A stretch of 57,555 nt of DNA from Fuerstiella sp. (GTDB lineage: Bacteria; Planctomycetota; Planctomycetia; Planctomycetales; Planctomycetaceae). Location: contig JAQWLN010000260.1 in NCBI GenBank assembly GCA_029247265.1, positions 1-57,555 on the forward strand, written 5' to 3'. The notes beneath the pieces are model-generated. The model searched no databases, was not told the DNA's origin, and saw nothing but the letters and a program-made list of their open reading frames with translations. This document shows positions 36,856 through 46,373 of this stretch, one piece after another. The position numbers and the translations under genes are program-made. Each line of letters begins with the position of its first letter. The stretch's first letter is position 1.

Positions 36856-38328
36856 CTACATGGCGGCGTGTCGTCCAGGGTGTTTTTTTTCGATGTGTTC
36901 CATACCGCATGCCCCGGCGGTGGGCAGAAGTTTACCGGGACTGCAGCGTCCGTCCGGATTGAACGCTTTGCGAACGTCTTCCATCACCGCCAGATCCTGG
37001 TCGGTAAACAGACGGTTCATGAAACTGATCTTCTCAACGCCGATACCGTGTTCGCCCGTTACACTGCCGCCCAGATCAATGCACTTCCCAAGAATCTCAT
37101 CGCTGGCCAGCATGACCCGCTTCACCTGTTCGGTATTGCGTTCGTCAAACAGCAGAATGGGATGCAGGTTACCGTCGCCGGCGTGAAACACGTTCACGAC
37201 ACGAATGTCATGTCTTTCGCTGACTTCTGCGATGAAGCGAAGAATCTCAGGCACTTTGGTTCGAGGCACGACGCCATCCTGCGTGCAGTAGCTGGGACTT
37301 AGTCGGCCGATTGCACCGAACGCCTGTTTGCGGCACTTCCACAGCAACGCTCGTTCTTCCTCGGTCTGAGACAACCGCACCTCGCGTGCTCCGGAGTCTT
37401 TGCACAGCGTGGTAATGGTTTCGGCTTCGGCATCGACGGCCACTTCCAGACCATCCACTTCGATCAGCAGCACTGCTTCCGCATCCAGTGGAAATCCGAA
37501 ATGAAATGCCTCTTCCAATGCACCGACAATCCCCTTGTCCATCATTTCCAGGGCCGCCGGAACGATTCCTGCTCCGATGATATTACTGATCGCCTGAGTC
37601 GTGTCGTCCACAGAATCAAAAATCGCCAGCATCGTGCGGTACGCTGCGGGGTTGCGGGTGATTCTGACCCAGACTTTGGTCACAATCCCAAACGTCCCTT
37701 CACTACCGACGAACAGACCTGGCAGGTCGAAGCCGTTGCCTCTGCCGCATGGACCACCAATCAGAACCAGCTCACCCTGCGGCGAGACAAATTCCACTCC
37801 GATCACATGGTTAACCGTGACGCCATACTTCAGCGTATGAGGACCGCCGCTGTTGGTTGCAACATTACCGCCGATGGTACACGCACCCTGACTGGACGGA
37901 TCCGGTGCATAATGGAAGCCCGTACCGGCAAGAGCACGCGTCAGGTTGACATTGACGACACCTGGTTCGACAACTGCGTATCGGTCACGCAGGTTGATTT
38001 CGACAATCTGACGCATCTTCGTCAGTGAAATCATGACACCGCCACCAACCGGCAGACATCCGCCCGCAAGGCTGGTTCCTGCGCCGCGCGGCACAAATGG
38101 TATGTTGTGTTTCCCACAAACCCTGACGATCGCAACGACTTCGTCTGAGTTCTCGGGAAACACAACGACATCCGGAACGCTTTTCTCAACCACATACCCA
38201 TCGCATTCATAGACGAGCAGCTCGTCCTTCGAATCGAGCAGCCGCGCAGCTCCCACGATCGCAGCCAGTTCCCTGAGGAAATCTGCGGTAATAGTGCAAT
38301 TGTTCGTGTCTGTCACCGTAGACGTCAT
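36856..38328 (-). CDS. glcD: Glycolate oxidase catalytic FAD subunit GlcD
   Basis: A 490-residue FAD-linked oxidase: FAD_binding_4 domain with FVPRGAGTSLAGGCLP and CTIGGNVATNSGGPHTLKYG, and the FAD-oxidase C-terminal domain with HAGDGNLHPILLFD and GEHGIGVEK. The family oxidises glycolate or D-lactate to the 2-oxo acid. The neighbouring glcE and glcF and a possible phosphoglycolate phosphatase favour glycolate. Members that use D-lactate are closely similar, so substrate is inferred from context. Confidence 0.93.
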   Translation of the reverse strand: MTSTVTDTNNCTITADFLRELAAIVGAARLLDSKDELLVYECDGYVVEKSVPDVVVFPENSDEVVAIVRVCGKHNIPFVPRGAGTSLAGGCLPVGGGVMISLTKMRQIVEINLRDRYAVVEPGVVNVNLTRALAGTGFHYAPDPSSQGACTIGGNVATNSGGPHTLKYGVTVNHVIGVEFVSPQGELVLIGGPCGRGNGFDLPGLFVGSEGTFGIVTKVWVRITRNPAAYRTMLAIFDSVDDTTQAISNIIGAGIVPAALEMMDKGIVGALEEAFHFGFPLDAEAVLLIEVDGLEVAVDAEAETITTLCKDSGAREVRLSQTEEERALLWKCRKQAFGAIGRLSPSYCTQDGVVPRTKVPEILRFIAEVSERHDIRVVNVFHAGDGNLHPILLFDERNTEQVKRVMLASDEILGKCIDLGGSVTGEHGIGVEKISFMNRLFTDQDLAVMEDVRKAFNPDGRCSPGKLLPTAGACGMEHIEKKHPGRHAAM

Positions 38329-38423
38329 TTGTCTCTCTTCGCAAACCGAAAACAGAGAGGTGGTCGACCGTCCTGCGAGCAGCGAGAAACCAAGCCATTC
38401 CCGGCCGCATCAACCTGCCCCGA

Positions 38424-38921
38424 TCAATAGCTGAAACCATTCTTCCTTACGTGAACGAATGGATCAAAGCCCGACGCGTCCTGATGTGCCGTCCCTGACG
38501 TGATCTCGATCAGATAAATGATGTGATCGCCTGCACTCATTCTAGAAAGAACACGACCTTCCATTGACGCCATGGCCGCTTTCAGCAACGGCAGGCCGTT
38601 CGTTCCTTCCATCGTCTCAACGCCGCCGAACGCATCGGCATCAGGCTCTAAGCCCTTGCCGAAGTGCTTAAACAGAACACCGTCACCATTGGCCACCTGA
38701 TTGATGGTCACTGAACATCCGTCAGTCAGCCAGTCGTTCAGGTATCGCGATTTGTTGACGGCGACCGTGACTTGCGCCGGTTCAAATGAAGCTTGCTGGA
38801 CCCAGCTGGCCAGTAGACCAGTTTTCTGATCACCACCATCCCCGGCAACGAGAATGAATACGCCACTGGGAACTCGACCGAGAATCGGACCGACGCTGTC
38901 TTTTGTTTCCTGATTCATCAT
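38424..38921 (-). CDS. Flavin reductase-like domain protein
   Basis: A 165-residue split-barrel flavin reductase (FMN-binding) protein: GRVPSGVFILVA, GLLASWVQQASFEP, AVNKSRYLNDWL and GDHIIYLIEIT. It uses NAD(P)H to reduce free flavin, or binds FMN itself. It is upstream of glcD on the same strand with a 95-base gap and probably the first gene of that operon. Its place beside a glycolate oxidase is unexplained; it might act as a separate electron route. Confidence 0.85.
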   Translation of the reverse strand: MMNQETKDSVGPILGRVPSGVFILVAGDGGDQKTGLLASWVQQASFEPAQVTVAVNKSRYLNDWLTDGCSVTINQVANGDGVLFKHFGKGLEPDADAFGGVETMEGTNGLPLLKAAMASMEGRVLSRMSAGDHIIYLIEITSGTAHQDASGFDPFVHVRKNGFSY

Positions 38922-39243
38922 GTGGAATGCACCGTTTGAGCGACAAAATCATTGAGATATTCTGCCATCGATCATAGCAAGTGTGATGGCAGACGGAATG
39001 CAGCCGCCAATTGATCACGACAATTCCAGGCCCGCACAATATTCTGGCAGCACATGCGCGCTATCAAGCGCCGGCCCCTTCATAACGTCTTGATAATCGG
39101 CTACAATGCAGGTAGGCAACGGCAACTGTGAGCCACGACGCAACCAGTGCCCAATATTTAAGCACCAGCTATCATAACGGCTGACATTTTGTACAGAGTA
39201 GTCACAAACTGGGTAGAATCCCGACTACCAGAGCGAGCTTTCG
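38922..39243. other. Divergent intergenic region
   Basis: About 320 bases between the flavin reductase-like gene (minus) and the sigma-54 activator gene (plus). No TGGCAC-N5-TTGCA sigma-54 promoter was found. A possible TAGAAT -10 with TTGTAC 19 bases before it lies about 30 bases ahead of the activator ATG, but the spacing is poor. Nothing else was recognised. Confidence 0.3.
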
Positions 39244-40281
39244 ATGCCCAACAATGATGGAATGGATGGAATCATTGGCCAGAGCCCTCCGATGCTGGAG
39301 GTGTATCGGGTCACCCGAAAAGTGGCGCCATCCTCAGCCACCGTTCTGCTGACGGGTGAAACAGGGACCGGCAAGGAACTGGTCGCCCGTGCTTTACACG
39401 AATTGAGTTCGCGGTCCACTGGACCGTTCGTTCGAGTCAACTGTGGAGCCCTGTCGGAAAGCCTATTGGAAAGTGAACTGTTCGGGCACGTCAAAGGCGC
39501 GTTCACCAGTGCACACGAGACTCGCACCGGGCGATTCGAGGCGGCTCATGGCGGAACCGTGTTTCTGGATGAAATCAACTCCGTCAGCTACCAGCTTCAG
39601 GTCAAACTGCTACGAGTGCTGCAGGAGCAGGAGTTTGAACGCGTCGGAGACACCAAAACAATTCGCGTCGACTGCCGCGTGATTGCCGCGACAAACGTAG
39701 ACCTCATGGACGAAATCGAAGGGGGGCGTTTCAGGGATGATCTCTACTATCGCCTGAACGTCATTCCGATCTATCTGCCAGCCCTGAGGGAACGCCCCGA
39801 CGACATACCTGCGCTGGTCAAGTTCTTCATGGAGCGTTACGTCGACCAGAACAATCTCTCAAGCGCCAGAATCACGACGGCCGCATTGAATTTTCTGACG
39901 CAGTATGACTGGCCCGGCAATGTTCGGGAACTACAGAACTACATCGAACGGGCCCTCGTTCTGTCGTCATCCGACGAACTGGATGTGGAGGATCTGCCGC
40001 AGCACGTCCGTGGCCTGGCGCCATTACGAATCGGCCGAAAGGACATCCACAATATCGACGCATTGTGTACGTCGCTGGTCAGTATGGGAATCTCAAAGGT
40101 CGGCGATGAATCAAACGAGGTGTACGGTGCCGTGGTCAGTCGTGTCGAACGGGAAGTCATCCTGCAGGTCCTGCGTCAGTGTCAGGGAGTGCAGACCCGC
40201 ACGGCAACGCGACTGGGCATCAACCGCAACACATTACACAAGAAAATTGATGAACACTCGTTGCAAAACGAGGCCAGGTAA
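39244..40281 (+). CDS. Sigma-54 interacting AAA+ transcription activator, no sensor domain
   Basis: A 345-residue bacterial enhancer-binding protein consisting only of the AAA+ domain and a Fis-type helix-turn-helix. Walker A is GETGTGKE (38-45), the sigma-54 contact loop reads GAFTSA (85-90) instead of the usual GAFTGA, the Walker B is GGTVFLDEI, and the arginine-finger region FRDDLYYRLNVIPI is intact. The HTH at about 300-340 includes TATRLGINRNTLHKKI. There is no receiver, GAF or PAS domain, so activity must be controlled by level, by a partner, or not at all. It is convergent with the Ser/Thr kinase gene. Confidence 0.92.
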   Translation: MPNNDGMDGIIGQSPPMLEVYRVTRKVAPSSATVLLTGETGTGKELVARALHELSSRSTGPFVRVNCGALSESLLESELFGHVKGAFTSAHETRTGRFEAAHGGTVFLDEINSVSYQLQVKLLRVLQEQEFERVGDTKTIRVDCRVIAATNVDLMDEIEGGRFRDDLYYRLNVIPIYLPALRERPDDIPALVKFFMERYVDQNNLSSARITTAALNFLTQYDWPGNVRELQNYIERALVLSSSDELDVEDLPQHVRGLAPLRIGRKDIHNIDALCTSLVSMGISKVGDESNEVYGAVVSRVEREVILQVLRQCQGVQTRTATRLGINRNTLHKKIDEHSLQNEAR

Positions 40282-40286
40282 CGTCC

Positions 40287-42023
40287 TCATGTTTGTTTCT
40301 GCTGGCGATAATACTTGAGCCCTGGCACAAAAAACGCCAACCCGGAAACCACGCCAAAAAGTGAGATGCTGAAGTTCGGCGTTCCCTGGCGTTGCATCGC
40401 CGCCATAACAATCGATGTGGCGAACAACGCAACCGCCTGCACGTAGAATCGGCCCGAGAGCATCCCCGCCTTGGCCAGAAAGACGATACCAGCGATGCAG
40501 CCCAGAATTGGTGAAAACGTCAGCACTGGCTCATTCATCACGGATTCGACCGCAAACAACATGGACGAAGCGACCATGCTGCCGCCCCAGACATGAGCGA
40601 TTTGTCGTTCGATGGACGTAATTGGGCCGGACCTGCTGCGTAGATTCCAGAACACAGCGGCCCACAAACCGAGACCGATCACCCAAAGTCCGACATACGG
40701 CAATCGAGACGTTACGCCGGCAATCTGACACGCATTTGTCAGCAGACACAGGACCAGCAGCACCATACTGTGAAGCATCCATAGAAGCCCCCAGTTCCGC
40801 AGTATGGTGACATGGTGTGATTCGCGAAATAACCGCGAGATCACGTTCATGATTGTGGATCGACGAGCACTGACCGGCGCTTTGTTCAACCAGGCCGTCA
40901 GATCATCAGCCAATTCACTGGCCGACGAATACCGCAGGTCGCGAGGCTTCTGCAGACACTTCAGGACGACCATCTCAAGATCAGTATCAACCTTCGAATT
41001 CAGAACGCGAATGGCAGGCGGATCCTGTTCCATCACCATCAGCAGTGTGTCGAATGGCGATGCCCCCTGAAATGGTGGCCTGCCCGTCAGCATCGCGAAC
41101 AGAACAGCGCCCAGACTGTACACGTCGGAAGTCACATCGATGGCGTCCGTTTGCCCGGCAGCCTGCTCCGGCGACATCCACGACGGCGTGCCCAGAATCG
41201 CTCCGCTCTGCGTAAGATTTACCTCATCGCTCCCACCCGCGATCACCAGTGAGTCGTCTGGCGTGGGGACACGCTTGGCCAGTCCAAAATCTGTAACAAA
41301 AGGTTCGCCTGCTCGGGAGATCAGCACGTTGGACGGTTTGAGATCTCTGTGAAGAACGCCACCCCTGTGAGCTGAGTCAATAGCCCCGACAACAGGAAGC
41401 AACAGACGAACGGCGTCTTCAGCAGCCATCGGTCCATCGGCCAGACGCATGGACAGCGTCGTGCCCTTAACAAATTGCATGCTGAACCACGGTTGTCCGT
41501 CGTGCTCACCGACTTCATAAACAGGCACGATATTCGGATGGCTCAGCCGCGCCGCGGCCAGTGCTTCGGCACGCAGTCGAGCAAGTTCCTGGGACGCCGC
41601 AAATGCCGCATTGGGGATCATCTTGAGTGCAACCGTGCGATCAAGCGACTGCTGATAAGCTCGGTACACGACCCCCATTCCGCCGCGGCCGATTTCTTCA
41701 CGAAGTTCGTACTCGCCAATTTTTGTACCCACGGGCGATGGTGAAGCTGTTGTCGCCACCGCACCGTGCGTCTCGGCCCCCATGATGTGACTGAGTTCAT
41801 CGGATTGCAGCATTGCCACATCCGCTGCGATCATCGCCGTCGCATACAGTTCCCGGATGTCCGCTTCAAGATCGGGGTTGTCGCGGACCGCCTGATCAAG
41901 CAACTCTGCCGAAGAGAATCTCTGAGAATCATTGATCAGACGATCCAGCACTTCCGCGAGCCGTTCGTCGCGAACACGGACGTCGTCGTGTTCATCGCGT
42001 GAATTTTCCGTTCGAGAAGTCAT
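40287..42023 (-). CDS. PknB-type serine/threonine protein kinase with C-terminal membrane segments
   Basis: A 578-residue Hanks-type kinase. An N-terminal helical region (about 15-75) precedes the kinase domain: P-loop GRGGMGVVY (112-120), Lys134 in VALKMI, HRDLKPSNVL, DFGLAKR and the APE-like WMSPEQAAG. After the domain come about five hydrophobic helices (from about 410 to 570), so the kinase faces the cytoplasm with a multi-span C-terminal anchor and no extracellular sensor domain. It is a common planctomycete architecture; targets are unknown. It is convergent with the sigma-54 activator gene, five bases apart. Confidence 0.92.
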   Translation of the reverse strand: MTSRTENSRDEHDDVRVRDERLAEVLDRLINDSQRFSSAELLDQAVRDNPDLEADIRELYATAMIAADVAMLQSDELSHIMGAETHGAVATTASPSPVGTKIGEYELREEIGRGGMGVVYRAYQQSLDRTVALKMIPNAAFAASQELARLRAEALAAARLSHPNIVPVYEVGEHDGQPWFSMQFVKGTTLSMRLADGPMAAEDAVRLLLPVVGAIDSAHRGGVLHRDLKPSNVLISRAGEPFVTDFGLAKRVPTPDDSLVIAGGSDEVNLTQSGAILGTPSWMSPEQAAGQTDAIDVTSDVYSLGAVLFAMLTGRPPFQGASPFDTLLMVMEQDPPAIRVLNSKVDTDLEMVVLKCLQKPRDLRYSSASELADDLTAWLNKAPVSARRSTIMNVISRLFRESHHVTILRNWGLLWMLHSMVLLVLCLLTNACQIAGVTSRLPYVGLWVIGLGLWAAVFWNLRSRSGPITSIERQIAHVWGGSMVASSMLFAVESVMNEPVLTFSPILGCIAGIVFLAKAGMLSGRFYVQAVALFATSIVMAAMQRQGTPNFSISLFGVVSGLAFFVPGLKYYRQQKQT

Positions 42024-42069
42024 CAGGTCGCCAAGAGAAAACAGAGCTTCCGTGGCTGCGGCTTTCCGC

Positions 42070-42096
42070 CCAGAAGCCGCAACCGGCGGCTTCTGG
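42070..42096. other. Perfect 11-bp inverted repeat between leuD and the kinase gene
   Basis: CCAGAAGCCGC (42070-42080) pairs with GCGGCTTCTGG (42086-42096) around a 5-base loop. It lies 12 bases after the leuD stop and about 47 bases ahead of the kinase start, both genes being on the minus strand. No T-run follows, so it may slow transcription, protect the leuD mRNA end, or bind a regulator. Confidence 0.5.
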
Positions 42097-42107
42097 CACT
42101 GTCTGCA

Positions 42108-42704
42108 TTATGCCGAAAAACCGTTCAGGTAAGGCACCGTTAACACATGTTCCTTAACAGCACACGAAGCGCTCAGAAGCTGCCCCAGATAATCCCATTC
42201 TCCCGTAATCAGTGCCTCGCGAGCACTGGATGGCATTTTCACGGGAATACACAGGTCACCCGCCTTGGCAGTCAGATTTTCAAGACACACGACGACTTCC
42301 AGAGTCGCATCAGCCTCAACGGCGGCGGCCAGCTTGTCCAGCTCATCTCGAGGCGCTGTGACAGCAGCAACGCCCAGCGAACAGCAGTTTCCAAAAAATA
42401 TTTCCGCGAACGATTCGGCGATCACCGCTTTGATTCCCCACCGCATCAGCGACTGAGGTGCATGTTCGCGGGACGATCCACAACCGAAATTTCGACCTGC
42501 GACCAGAACCGTGGCTCCGCTGAATTTTGAAGCGTTAAACGGGTGGCGGGGATCCTGCTGCCGGTCGTCTTCAAAGGCATGGTCACCGAGCCCGTCGAAT
42601 GTCACGCATCGCAGGTATCGAGCCGGAATGATGCGGTCAGTGTCGATATCATCCAGCATCAAAGGAATGCCGGTTCCACTGACGGACTTGATTGTGTTTG
42701 TCAT
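42108..42704 (-). CDS. leuD: 3-isopropylmalate dehydratase small subunit
   Basis: A 198-residue LeuD: swivel domain with [14 protein letters not shown] and [17 protein letters not shown]. Together with LeuC it isomerises 2-isopropylmalate to 3-isopropylmalate in leucine synthesis. It lies 146 bases after leuC on the same strand, so the two are co-transcribed. Confidence 0.94.
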   Translation of the reverse strand: MTNTIKSVSGTGIPLMLDDIDTDRIIPARYLRCVTFDGLGDHAFEDDRQQDPRHPFNASKFSGATVLVAGRNFGCGSSREHAPQSLMRWGIKAVIAESFAEIFFGNCCSLGVAAVTAPRDELDKLAAAVEADATLEVVVCLENLTAKAGDLCIPVKMPSSAREALITGEWDYLGQLLSASCAVKEHVLTVPYLNGFSA

Positions 42705-42850
42705 CGTTTTTGCTTTCAGACGCTGAATAGGATGCTGAGAGAACCTGCATTGAAGACGTTCGCAAAGGCGTCGTTCGTTTTCCGTTCAATGCGATCGGCC
42801 GCAGCAGTGTTGACGTAAATATCTTTTATTCTCGCGGCGTCGACGGACAC

Positions 42851-44269
42851 CTACACGGCAGCTCCGGCGAATTCGCGAATGTCTGCCACTCGACCTTCGA
42901 TCGCTGCGGCAGCTACCATGGCAGGACTCATCAGCAACGTTCGACCGGTAGGACTGCCCTGGCGGCCTTTAAAATTACGATTGCTGGACGATGCGCACAC
43001 TTCGCGGCCCTGAAGTTTGTCCGGATTCATTGCCAGGCACATACTGCATCCGGCTTCACGCCATTCAAAACCGGCCGCTTCAAAGACTTCGTGCAACCCC
43101 TCCTGCATCGCTTGTTCGCGTACCAGTTGTGAACCCGGCACCACGATGGCCTTAACGCTGTCAGCAACCTTGTGTCCCGCCACGATTCGTGCGGCTTCGC
43201 GCAGGTCCGACATTCTTGAATTCGTGCAGGATCCAATAAATGCCACGTCGATCGGTGTTCCCTTGACCGGCTCGCCCTCAGCCAGCCCCATGAACTCCAG
43301 GGCCTCACTGATCAATGTCTCCTCACCGGCATCGCAGTCGGCCACGTTAGGTAACGGCTGACTGACACCAACGGACTGCGCCGGTGTTATGCCCCACGTA
43401 ACGGTGGGTTCGATATCGGCGGCGTTGTATACGACTTCGTCGTCAAATTCCGCATCGTCGCCTGACGCCAGAGTCAGCCACCAGGCGGCAGCTCGTTCGA
43501 ATTCGTCTCCGGTCGGAACCGACGGACGACCACGCAGATACTCAACCGTCTTTTCATCGGGATTGATGTAGCCGCAACGCGCACCGCCTTCGATGCTCAT
43601 GTTGCAAACGGTCATGCGCTCTTCCATGGACATCGCGTCGATGGTCGTGCCGGCATATTCGTATGCATAACCGACTCCGCCCTGTACGCCCAGTTGCTGG
43701 ATGATGTACAGAATCACGTCCTTCGCATAGACGCCTGGTGCCAGGTCACCGTTCACGACCACACGCCGCACCTTCGGGCGGCTGAGAAACATTGTCTGAG
43801 TCGCCAGCACCTGAGCCACATTGCTGGTGCCGATCCCGATCGCGATGCTGCCAAAGGCTCCATGTGTGCTGGTATGACTGTCACCGCAGACGATGGTCAT
43901 GCCAGGCTGCGTCAGTCCCTGCTCCGGACCAACAACGTGTACGATGCCCTGACGACCATCTTTCAGATCCAGCAGAGTCACTCCGAATTCATCACAATTT
44001 CGCTCAATGGCGGACATCATCTTCTCTGCCAGACCATCCTGAAACGGTCGTGACTGGTCCGCTGTGGGAACAATGTGATCGACAGTGGCAACGGTTTGAT
44101 TCGGGCAGGCCACCTTCAGGTTGCGGTCCCGCAGAATCTCAAATGCCTGCGGGCTGGTGACTTCATGAATTAAATGAAGCCCGATAAACAACTGAGTCTG
44201 ATCGTTCGGTAGGGTGCGAACGTCGTGGAGATCCCATACTTTGTTAAACAGGTTTCGTCGATCGGACAT
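42851..44269 (-). CDS. leuC: 3-isopropylmalate dehydratase large subunit
   Basis: A 472-residue aconitase-family enzyme. The [4Fe-4S] ligands are seen in [10 protein letters not shown] and [26 protein letters not shown] and [15 protein letters not shown] are also diagnostic. The ATG at 44269 ([17 protein letters not shown]) is the usual family start; an in-frame ATG 34 codons upstream adds residues unlike the family. It precedes leuD. No leuA, leuB or ilv genes are in the window. Confidence 0.95.
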   Translation of the reverse strand: MSDRRNLFNKVWDLHDVRTLPNDQTQLFIGLHLIHEVTSPQAFEILRDRNLKVACPNQTVATVDHIVPTADQSRPFQDGLAEKMMSAIERNCDEFGVTLLDLKDGRQGIVHVVGPEQGLTQPGMTIVCGDSHTSTHGAFGSIAIGIGTSNVAQVLATQTMFLSRPKVRRVVVNGDLAPGVYAKDVILYIIQQLGVQGGVGYAYEYAGTTIDAMSMEERMTVCNMSIEGGARCGYINPDEKTVEYLRGRPSVPTGDEFERAAAWWLTLASGDDAEFDDEVVYNAADIEPTVTWGITPAQSVGVSQPLPNVADCDAGEETLISEALEFMGLAEGEPVKGTPIDVAFIGSCTNSRMSDLREAARIVAGHKVADSVKAIVVPGSQLVREQAMQEGLHEVFEAAGFEWREAGCSMCLAMNPDKLQGREVCASSSNRNFKGRQGSPTGRTLLMSPAMVAAAAIEGRVADIREFAGAAV

Positions 44270-44850
44270 GAAAAATTTCGCCAGAGACCAGGAAAAATAG
44301 AGCGTGGATACATGACCGCCGACACACGCCGTCGGTCGTGGATTCGGCAGTATAACGACGCAGATTGCCATTGTGACCGGTTGTCAGACGAACGTGTGCT
44401 GAAATCCGAAGATCGAATTCGGGGGATGCAATTCGGCTTGTTTCTCACCCTGCAAAGCCGTGCCTTGTGGCCACACATGCAGTGGGCGGACCCGCACGAA
44501 GCAGACGTCCTGTGTCACGTACTTCGGAAAAACAGACATTGCATGAAGCCCGGACAGAGCGCATTCACAGCCAAAAAACTGCTAAAACCTTTGAATAAAC
44601 GCCTTCGAACGAGCGGCAACGACCGGGATGTTCTTGACGAGCAGTTTTTGCCAGTTTACAATTAATGACGTCTGTGTGTTCGTAAAGGCTTTCTGTGACG
44701 GGTTTTCCGCCAACAGCTTAACGATCAAAGTCCTCGAATACGGCAAGACGATAATCTACGTACAAGGCGACGGTCTTCTGTCACCATGCTCCCTCCGCAA
44801 TAGTCCCACCACCACGATTGCAATCTCAATCGGTATCCACGAGGTGCCCG
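44270..44850. other. Divergent intergenic region with promoters
   Basis: About 580 bases between leuC (minus) and the DUF1501 gene (plus). It holds a strong plus-strand sigma-70 promoter (44634-44662), which leaves a leader of about 180 bases before the DUF1501 ATG. On the minus strand a TATACT near 44350 could be the leuC -10. A 146-codon plus frame (44225-44665) overlaps the leuC start, has no homology and is probably not a gene. Confidence 0.4.
44634..44662 (+). promoter_or_regulatory. Strong sigma-70 promoter
   Basis: TTGACG (44634-44639) and TACAAT (44657-44662), separated by exactly 17 bases, match the vegetative consensus at ten of twelve positions. It is oriented toward the DUF1501 gene at 44851 with a leader of about 180 bases. 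Confidence 0.65.
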
Positions 44851-46200
44851 ATGCTCACGATTCTTGGCAACAAGACGAAGTACTGTGATGGCGTGTCTCG
44901 CCGCAGCTTCCTTAAGATTGGCGGTTTGTCAATGGGGGCCGTAGGCGGCACATCGTTGACGGATCTGCTGCACGCCGAGTCCACATCGGCCGCACCGAAG
45001 ACTCAAAAGTCCATCATTAATATTTTCCTGGGTGGCGGTCCGCCTCATCAGGACATGTGGGAAATCAAGACAGAAGCCCCTGCAGAGATCCGAGGCGAAT
45101 TCGCTCCGATCAGCACCGCAGTGCCAGGCATTCAGATCGGCGAGTGTTTTCCAAAGCTTGCGGCCATGATGGACAGACTGGTCGTCATCCGGTCAGTTGT
45201 CGGTTGCTCCGGTGGACATGACGCGTTTCAGTGTTTCAGTGGCTGGGATCGTCGCAGTCTGGCCTCAATCGGGGGACGTCCGAGTATCGGCAGTACCCTT
45301 GCCAAACTTCGTGGTCCGTCAGATCCATCCATCCCACCGAGTGTTGCGCTTGCCGGCAAAACACGCCATGTTCCTTGGTCAGAGCCGGGCGCGGCCGGTT
45401 TTTTAGGCGCCGGATTCCAGGCGTTTCGCCCCAGCGGTGACGGAATGAATGACCTGAAGCTCAACGGCGTCACATTGGAACGACTGCGTGACCGTGAACA
45501 ACTGTTGACAGGTCTGGACGGGTTGAAGCGAAACGCAGACGCAACCGGGATCATGGATGGCGTGGACGCGTTTACTCAGGCGGCTTTCGGTGTGCTGACT
45601 TCCAGCAAGTTAGCCGACGCCCTGGATATTTCCAAAGAGCCAGCTGAAGTTCGCGAACGTTACGGCAACGGAAAACCCTACAAGTATCAATACGACGGCG
45701 CTCCCACCTGTAACGATCATATCCTGATGGCTCGCCGTCTGGTTGAGGCCGGTGTGCGTTCAGTGACACTTTCGTTTGGTCGCTGGGACAGCCACGGAGC
45801 AAACTTTGACCTGGTACGTGACCACGGCACCAAGCTGGATCAGGCCGTCAGTGCGTTGGTTCAGGATCTTGAAGAACGGGGCATGCTGGATAACGTCACA
45901 ATCGTTGTCTGGGGCGAATTCGGACGTACTCCGCGAATCAACAAGGGAGCAGGCCGTGATCACTGGCCACAGGTCAGCTGTGCATTAATGGCCGGTGGCG
46001 GGATGAGAACCGGCCAAGCCATCGGAGCCACCAATCGTCTGGGAGAACGGCCCATCAGCCGACCGGTGGATATGCAGGAAGTGGTCGCAACGGCATATCA
46101 CAATCTGGGCATTGATACGATGAACACGACGATCAGCGACCCGACTGGACGTCCTCAATTCCTGGTGGACAAACGCGAGCCCATTCGTGAACTCGTCTAA
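44851..46200 (+). CDS. DUF1501 domain protein
   Basis: A 449-residue DUF1501 protein with a Tat signal (SRRSFLKIGGLSMGAVGG). Family blocks: NIFLGGGPPHQDMWE, VVGCSGGHDAFQCFSGW, GRWDSHGANFDL, VVWGEFGRTPRIN and GRDHWPQVSCALMAGGG. The ATG at 44851 is preceded by GAGGTG. No PSCyt partner is next to it. A strong promoter precedes it, and a 42-bp paired palindrome and a terminator follow. Confidence 0.92.
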   Translation: MLTILGNKTKYCDGVSRRSFLKIGGLSMGAVGGTSLTDLLHAESTSAAPKTQKSIINIFLGGGPPHQDMWEIKTEAPAEIRGEFAPISTAVPGIQIGECFPKLAAMMDRLVVIRSVVGCSGGHDAFQCFSGWDRRSLASIGGRPSIGSTLAKLRGPSDPSIPPSVALAGKTRHVPWSEPGAAGFLGAGFQAFRPSGDGMNDLKLNGVTLERLRDREQLLTGLDGLKRNADATGIMDGVDAFTQAAFGVLTSSKLADALDISKEPAEVRERYGNGKPYKYQYDGAPTCNDHILMARRLVEAGVRSVTLSFGRWDSHGANFDLVRDHGTKLDQAVSALVQDLEERGMLDNVTIVVWGEFGRTPRINKGAGRDHWPQVSCALMAGGGMRTGQAIGATNRLGERPISRPVDMQEVVATAYHNLGIDTMNTTISDPTGRPQFLVDKREPIRELV

Positions 46201-46257
46201 AGCAATTTATTTGTTTTCGTGAACGAAACTGGCTCGTGAGAGTAACGAAACTGCTTT

Positions 46258-46299
46258 CGAAAACCGTTCTTCGCGACCACAAGTCAGCGTGAAACGCTG
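46258..46299 (+). repeat. Paired-palindrome element, copy 2
   Basis: CGAAAACCGTTCTTCG (46258-46273, imperfect palindrome) is followed after 11 bases by CAGCGT-GAA-ACGCTG (46285-46299). It matches copy 1 at 21589-21630 in both inverted repeats, in the linker pattern and in spacing. The differences inside the first palindrome are not compensatory, while the stem of the second is fully kept and only its 3-base loop differs, which suggests selection on that hairpin. Confidence 0.6.
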
Positions 46300-46325
46300 T
46301 ACAACAGGTCACGGCCTGAAATAAC

Positions 46326-46358
46326 AAGCCCCGGTCGAATCAGGCCGGGGCTTTTTTT
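46326..46358 (+). terminator. Rho-independent terminator of the DUF1501 gene
   Basis: AAGCCCCGG (46326-46334) pairs with CCGGGGCTT (46345-46353) around a 10-base loop and continues into a run of seven T (46352-46358). It separates the DUF1501 transcript from the next gene, which starts at 46374. Confidence 0.9.
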
Positions 46359-46373
46359 GTAGCATCCTGTAGC

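Noticed and set aside
38922..39243. Sigma-54 promoter for the glycolate operon next to the sigma-54 activator
   Set aside because: No sequence close to TGGCAC-N5-TTGCA with correct spacing was found on either strand.
44225..44665. 146-codon plus frame upstream of the DUF1501 gene
   Set aside because: It overlaps the leuC start on the other strand, spans the promoter at 44634-44662, and has no homology.
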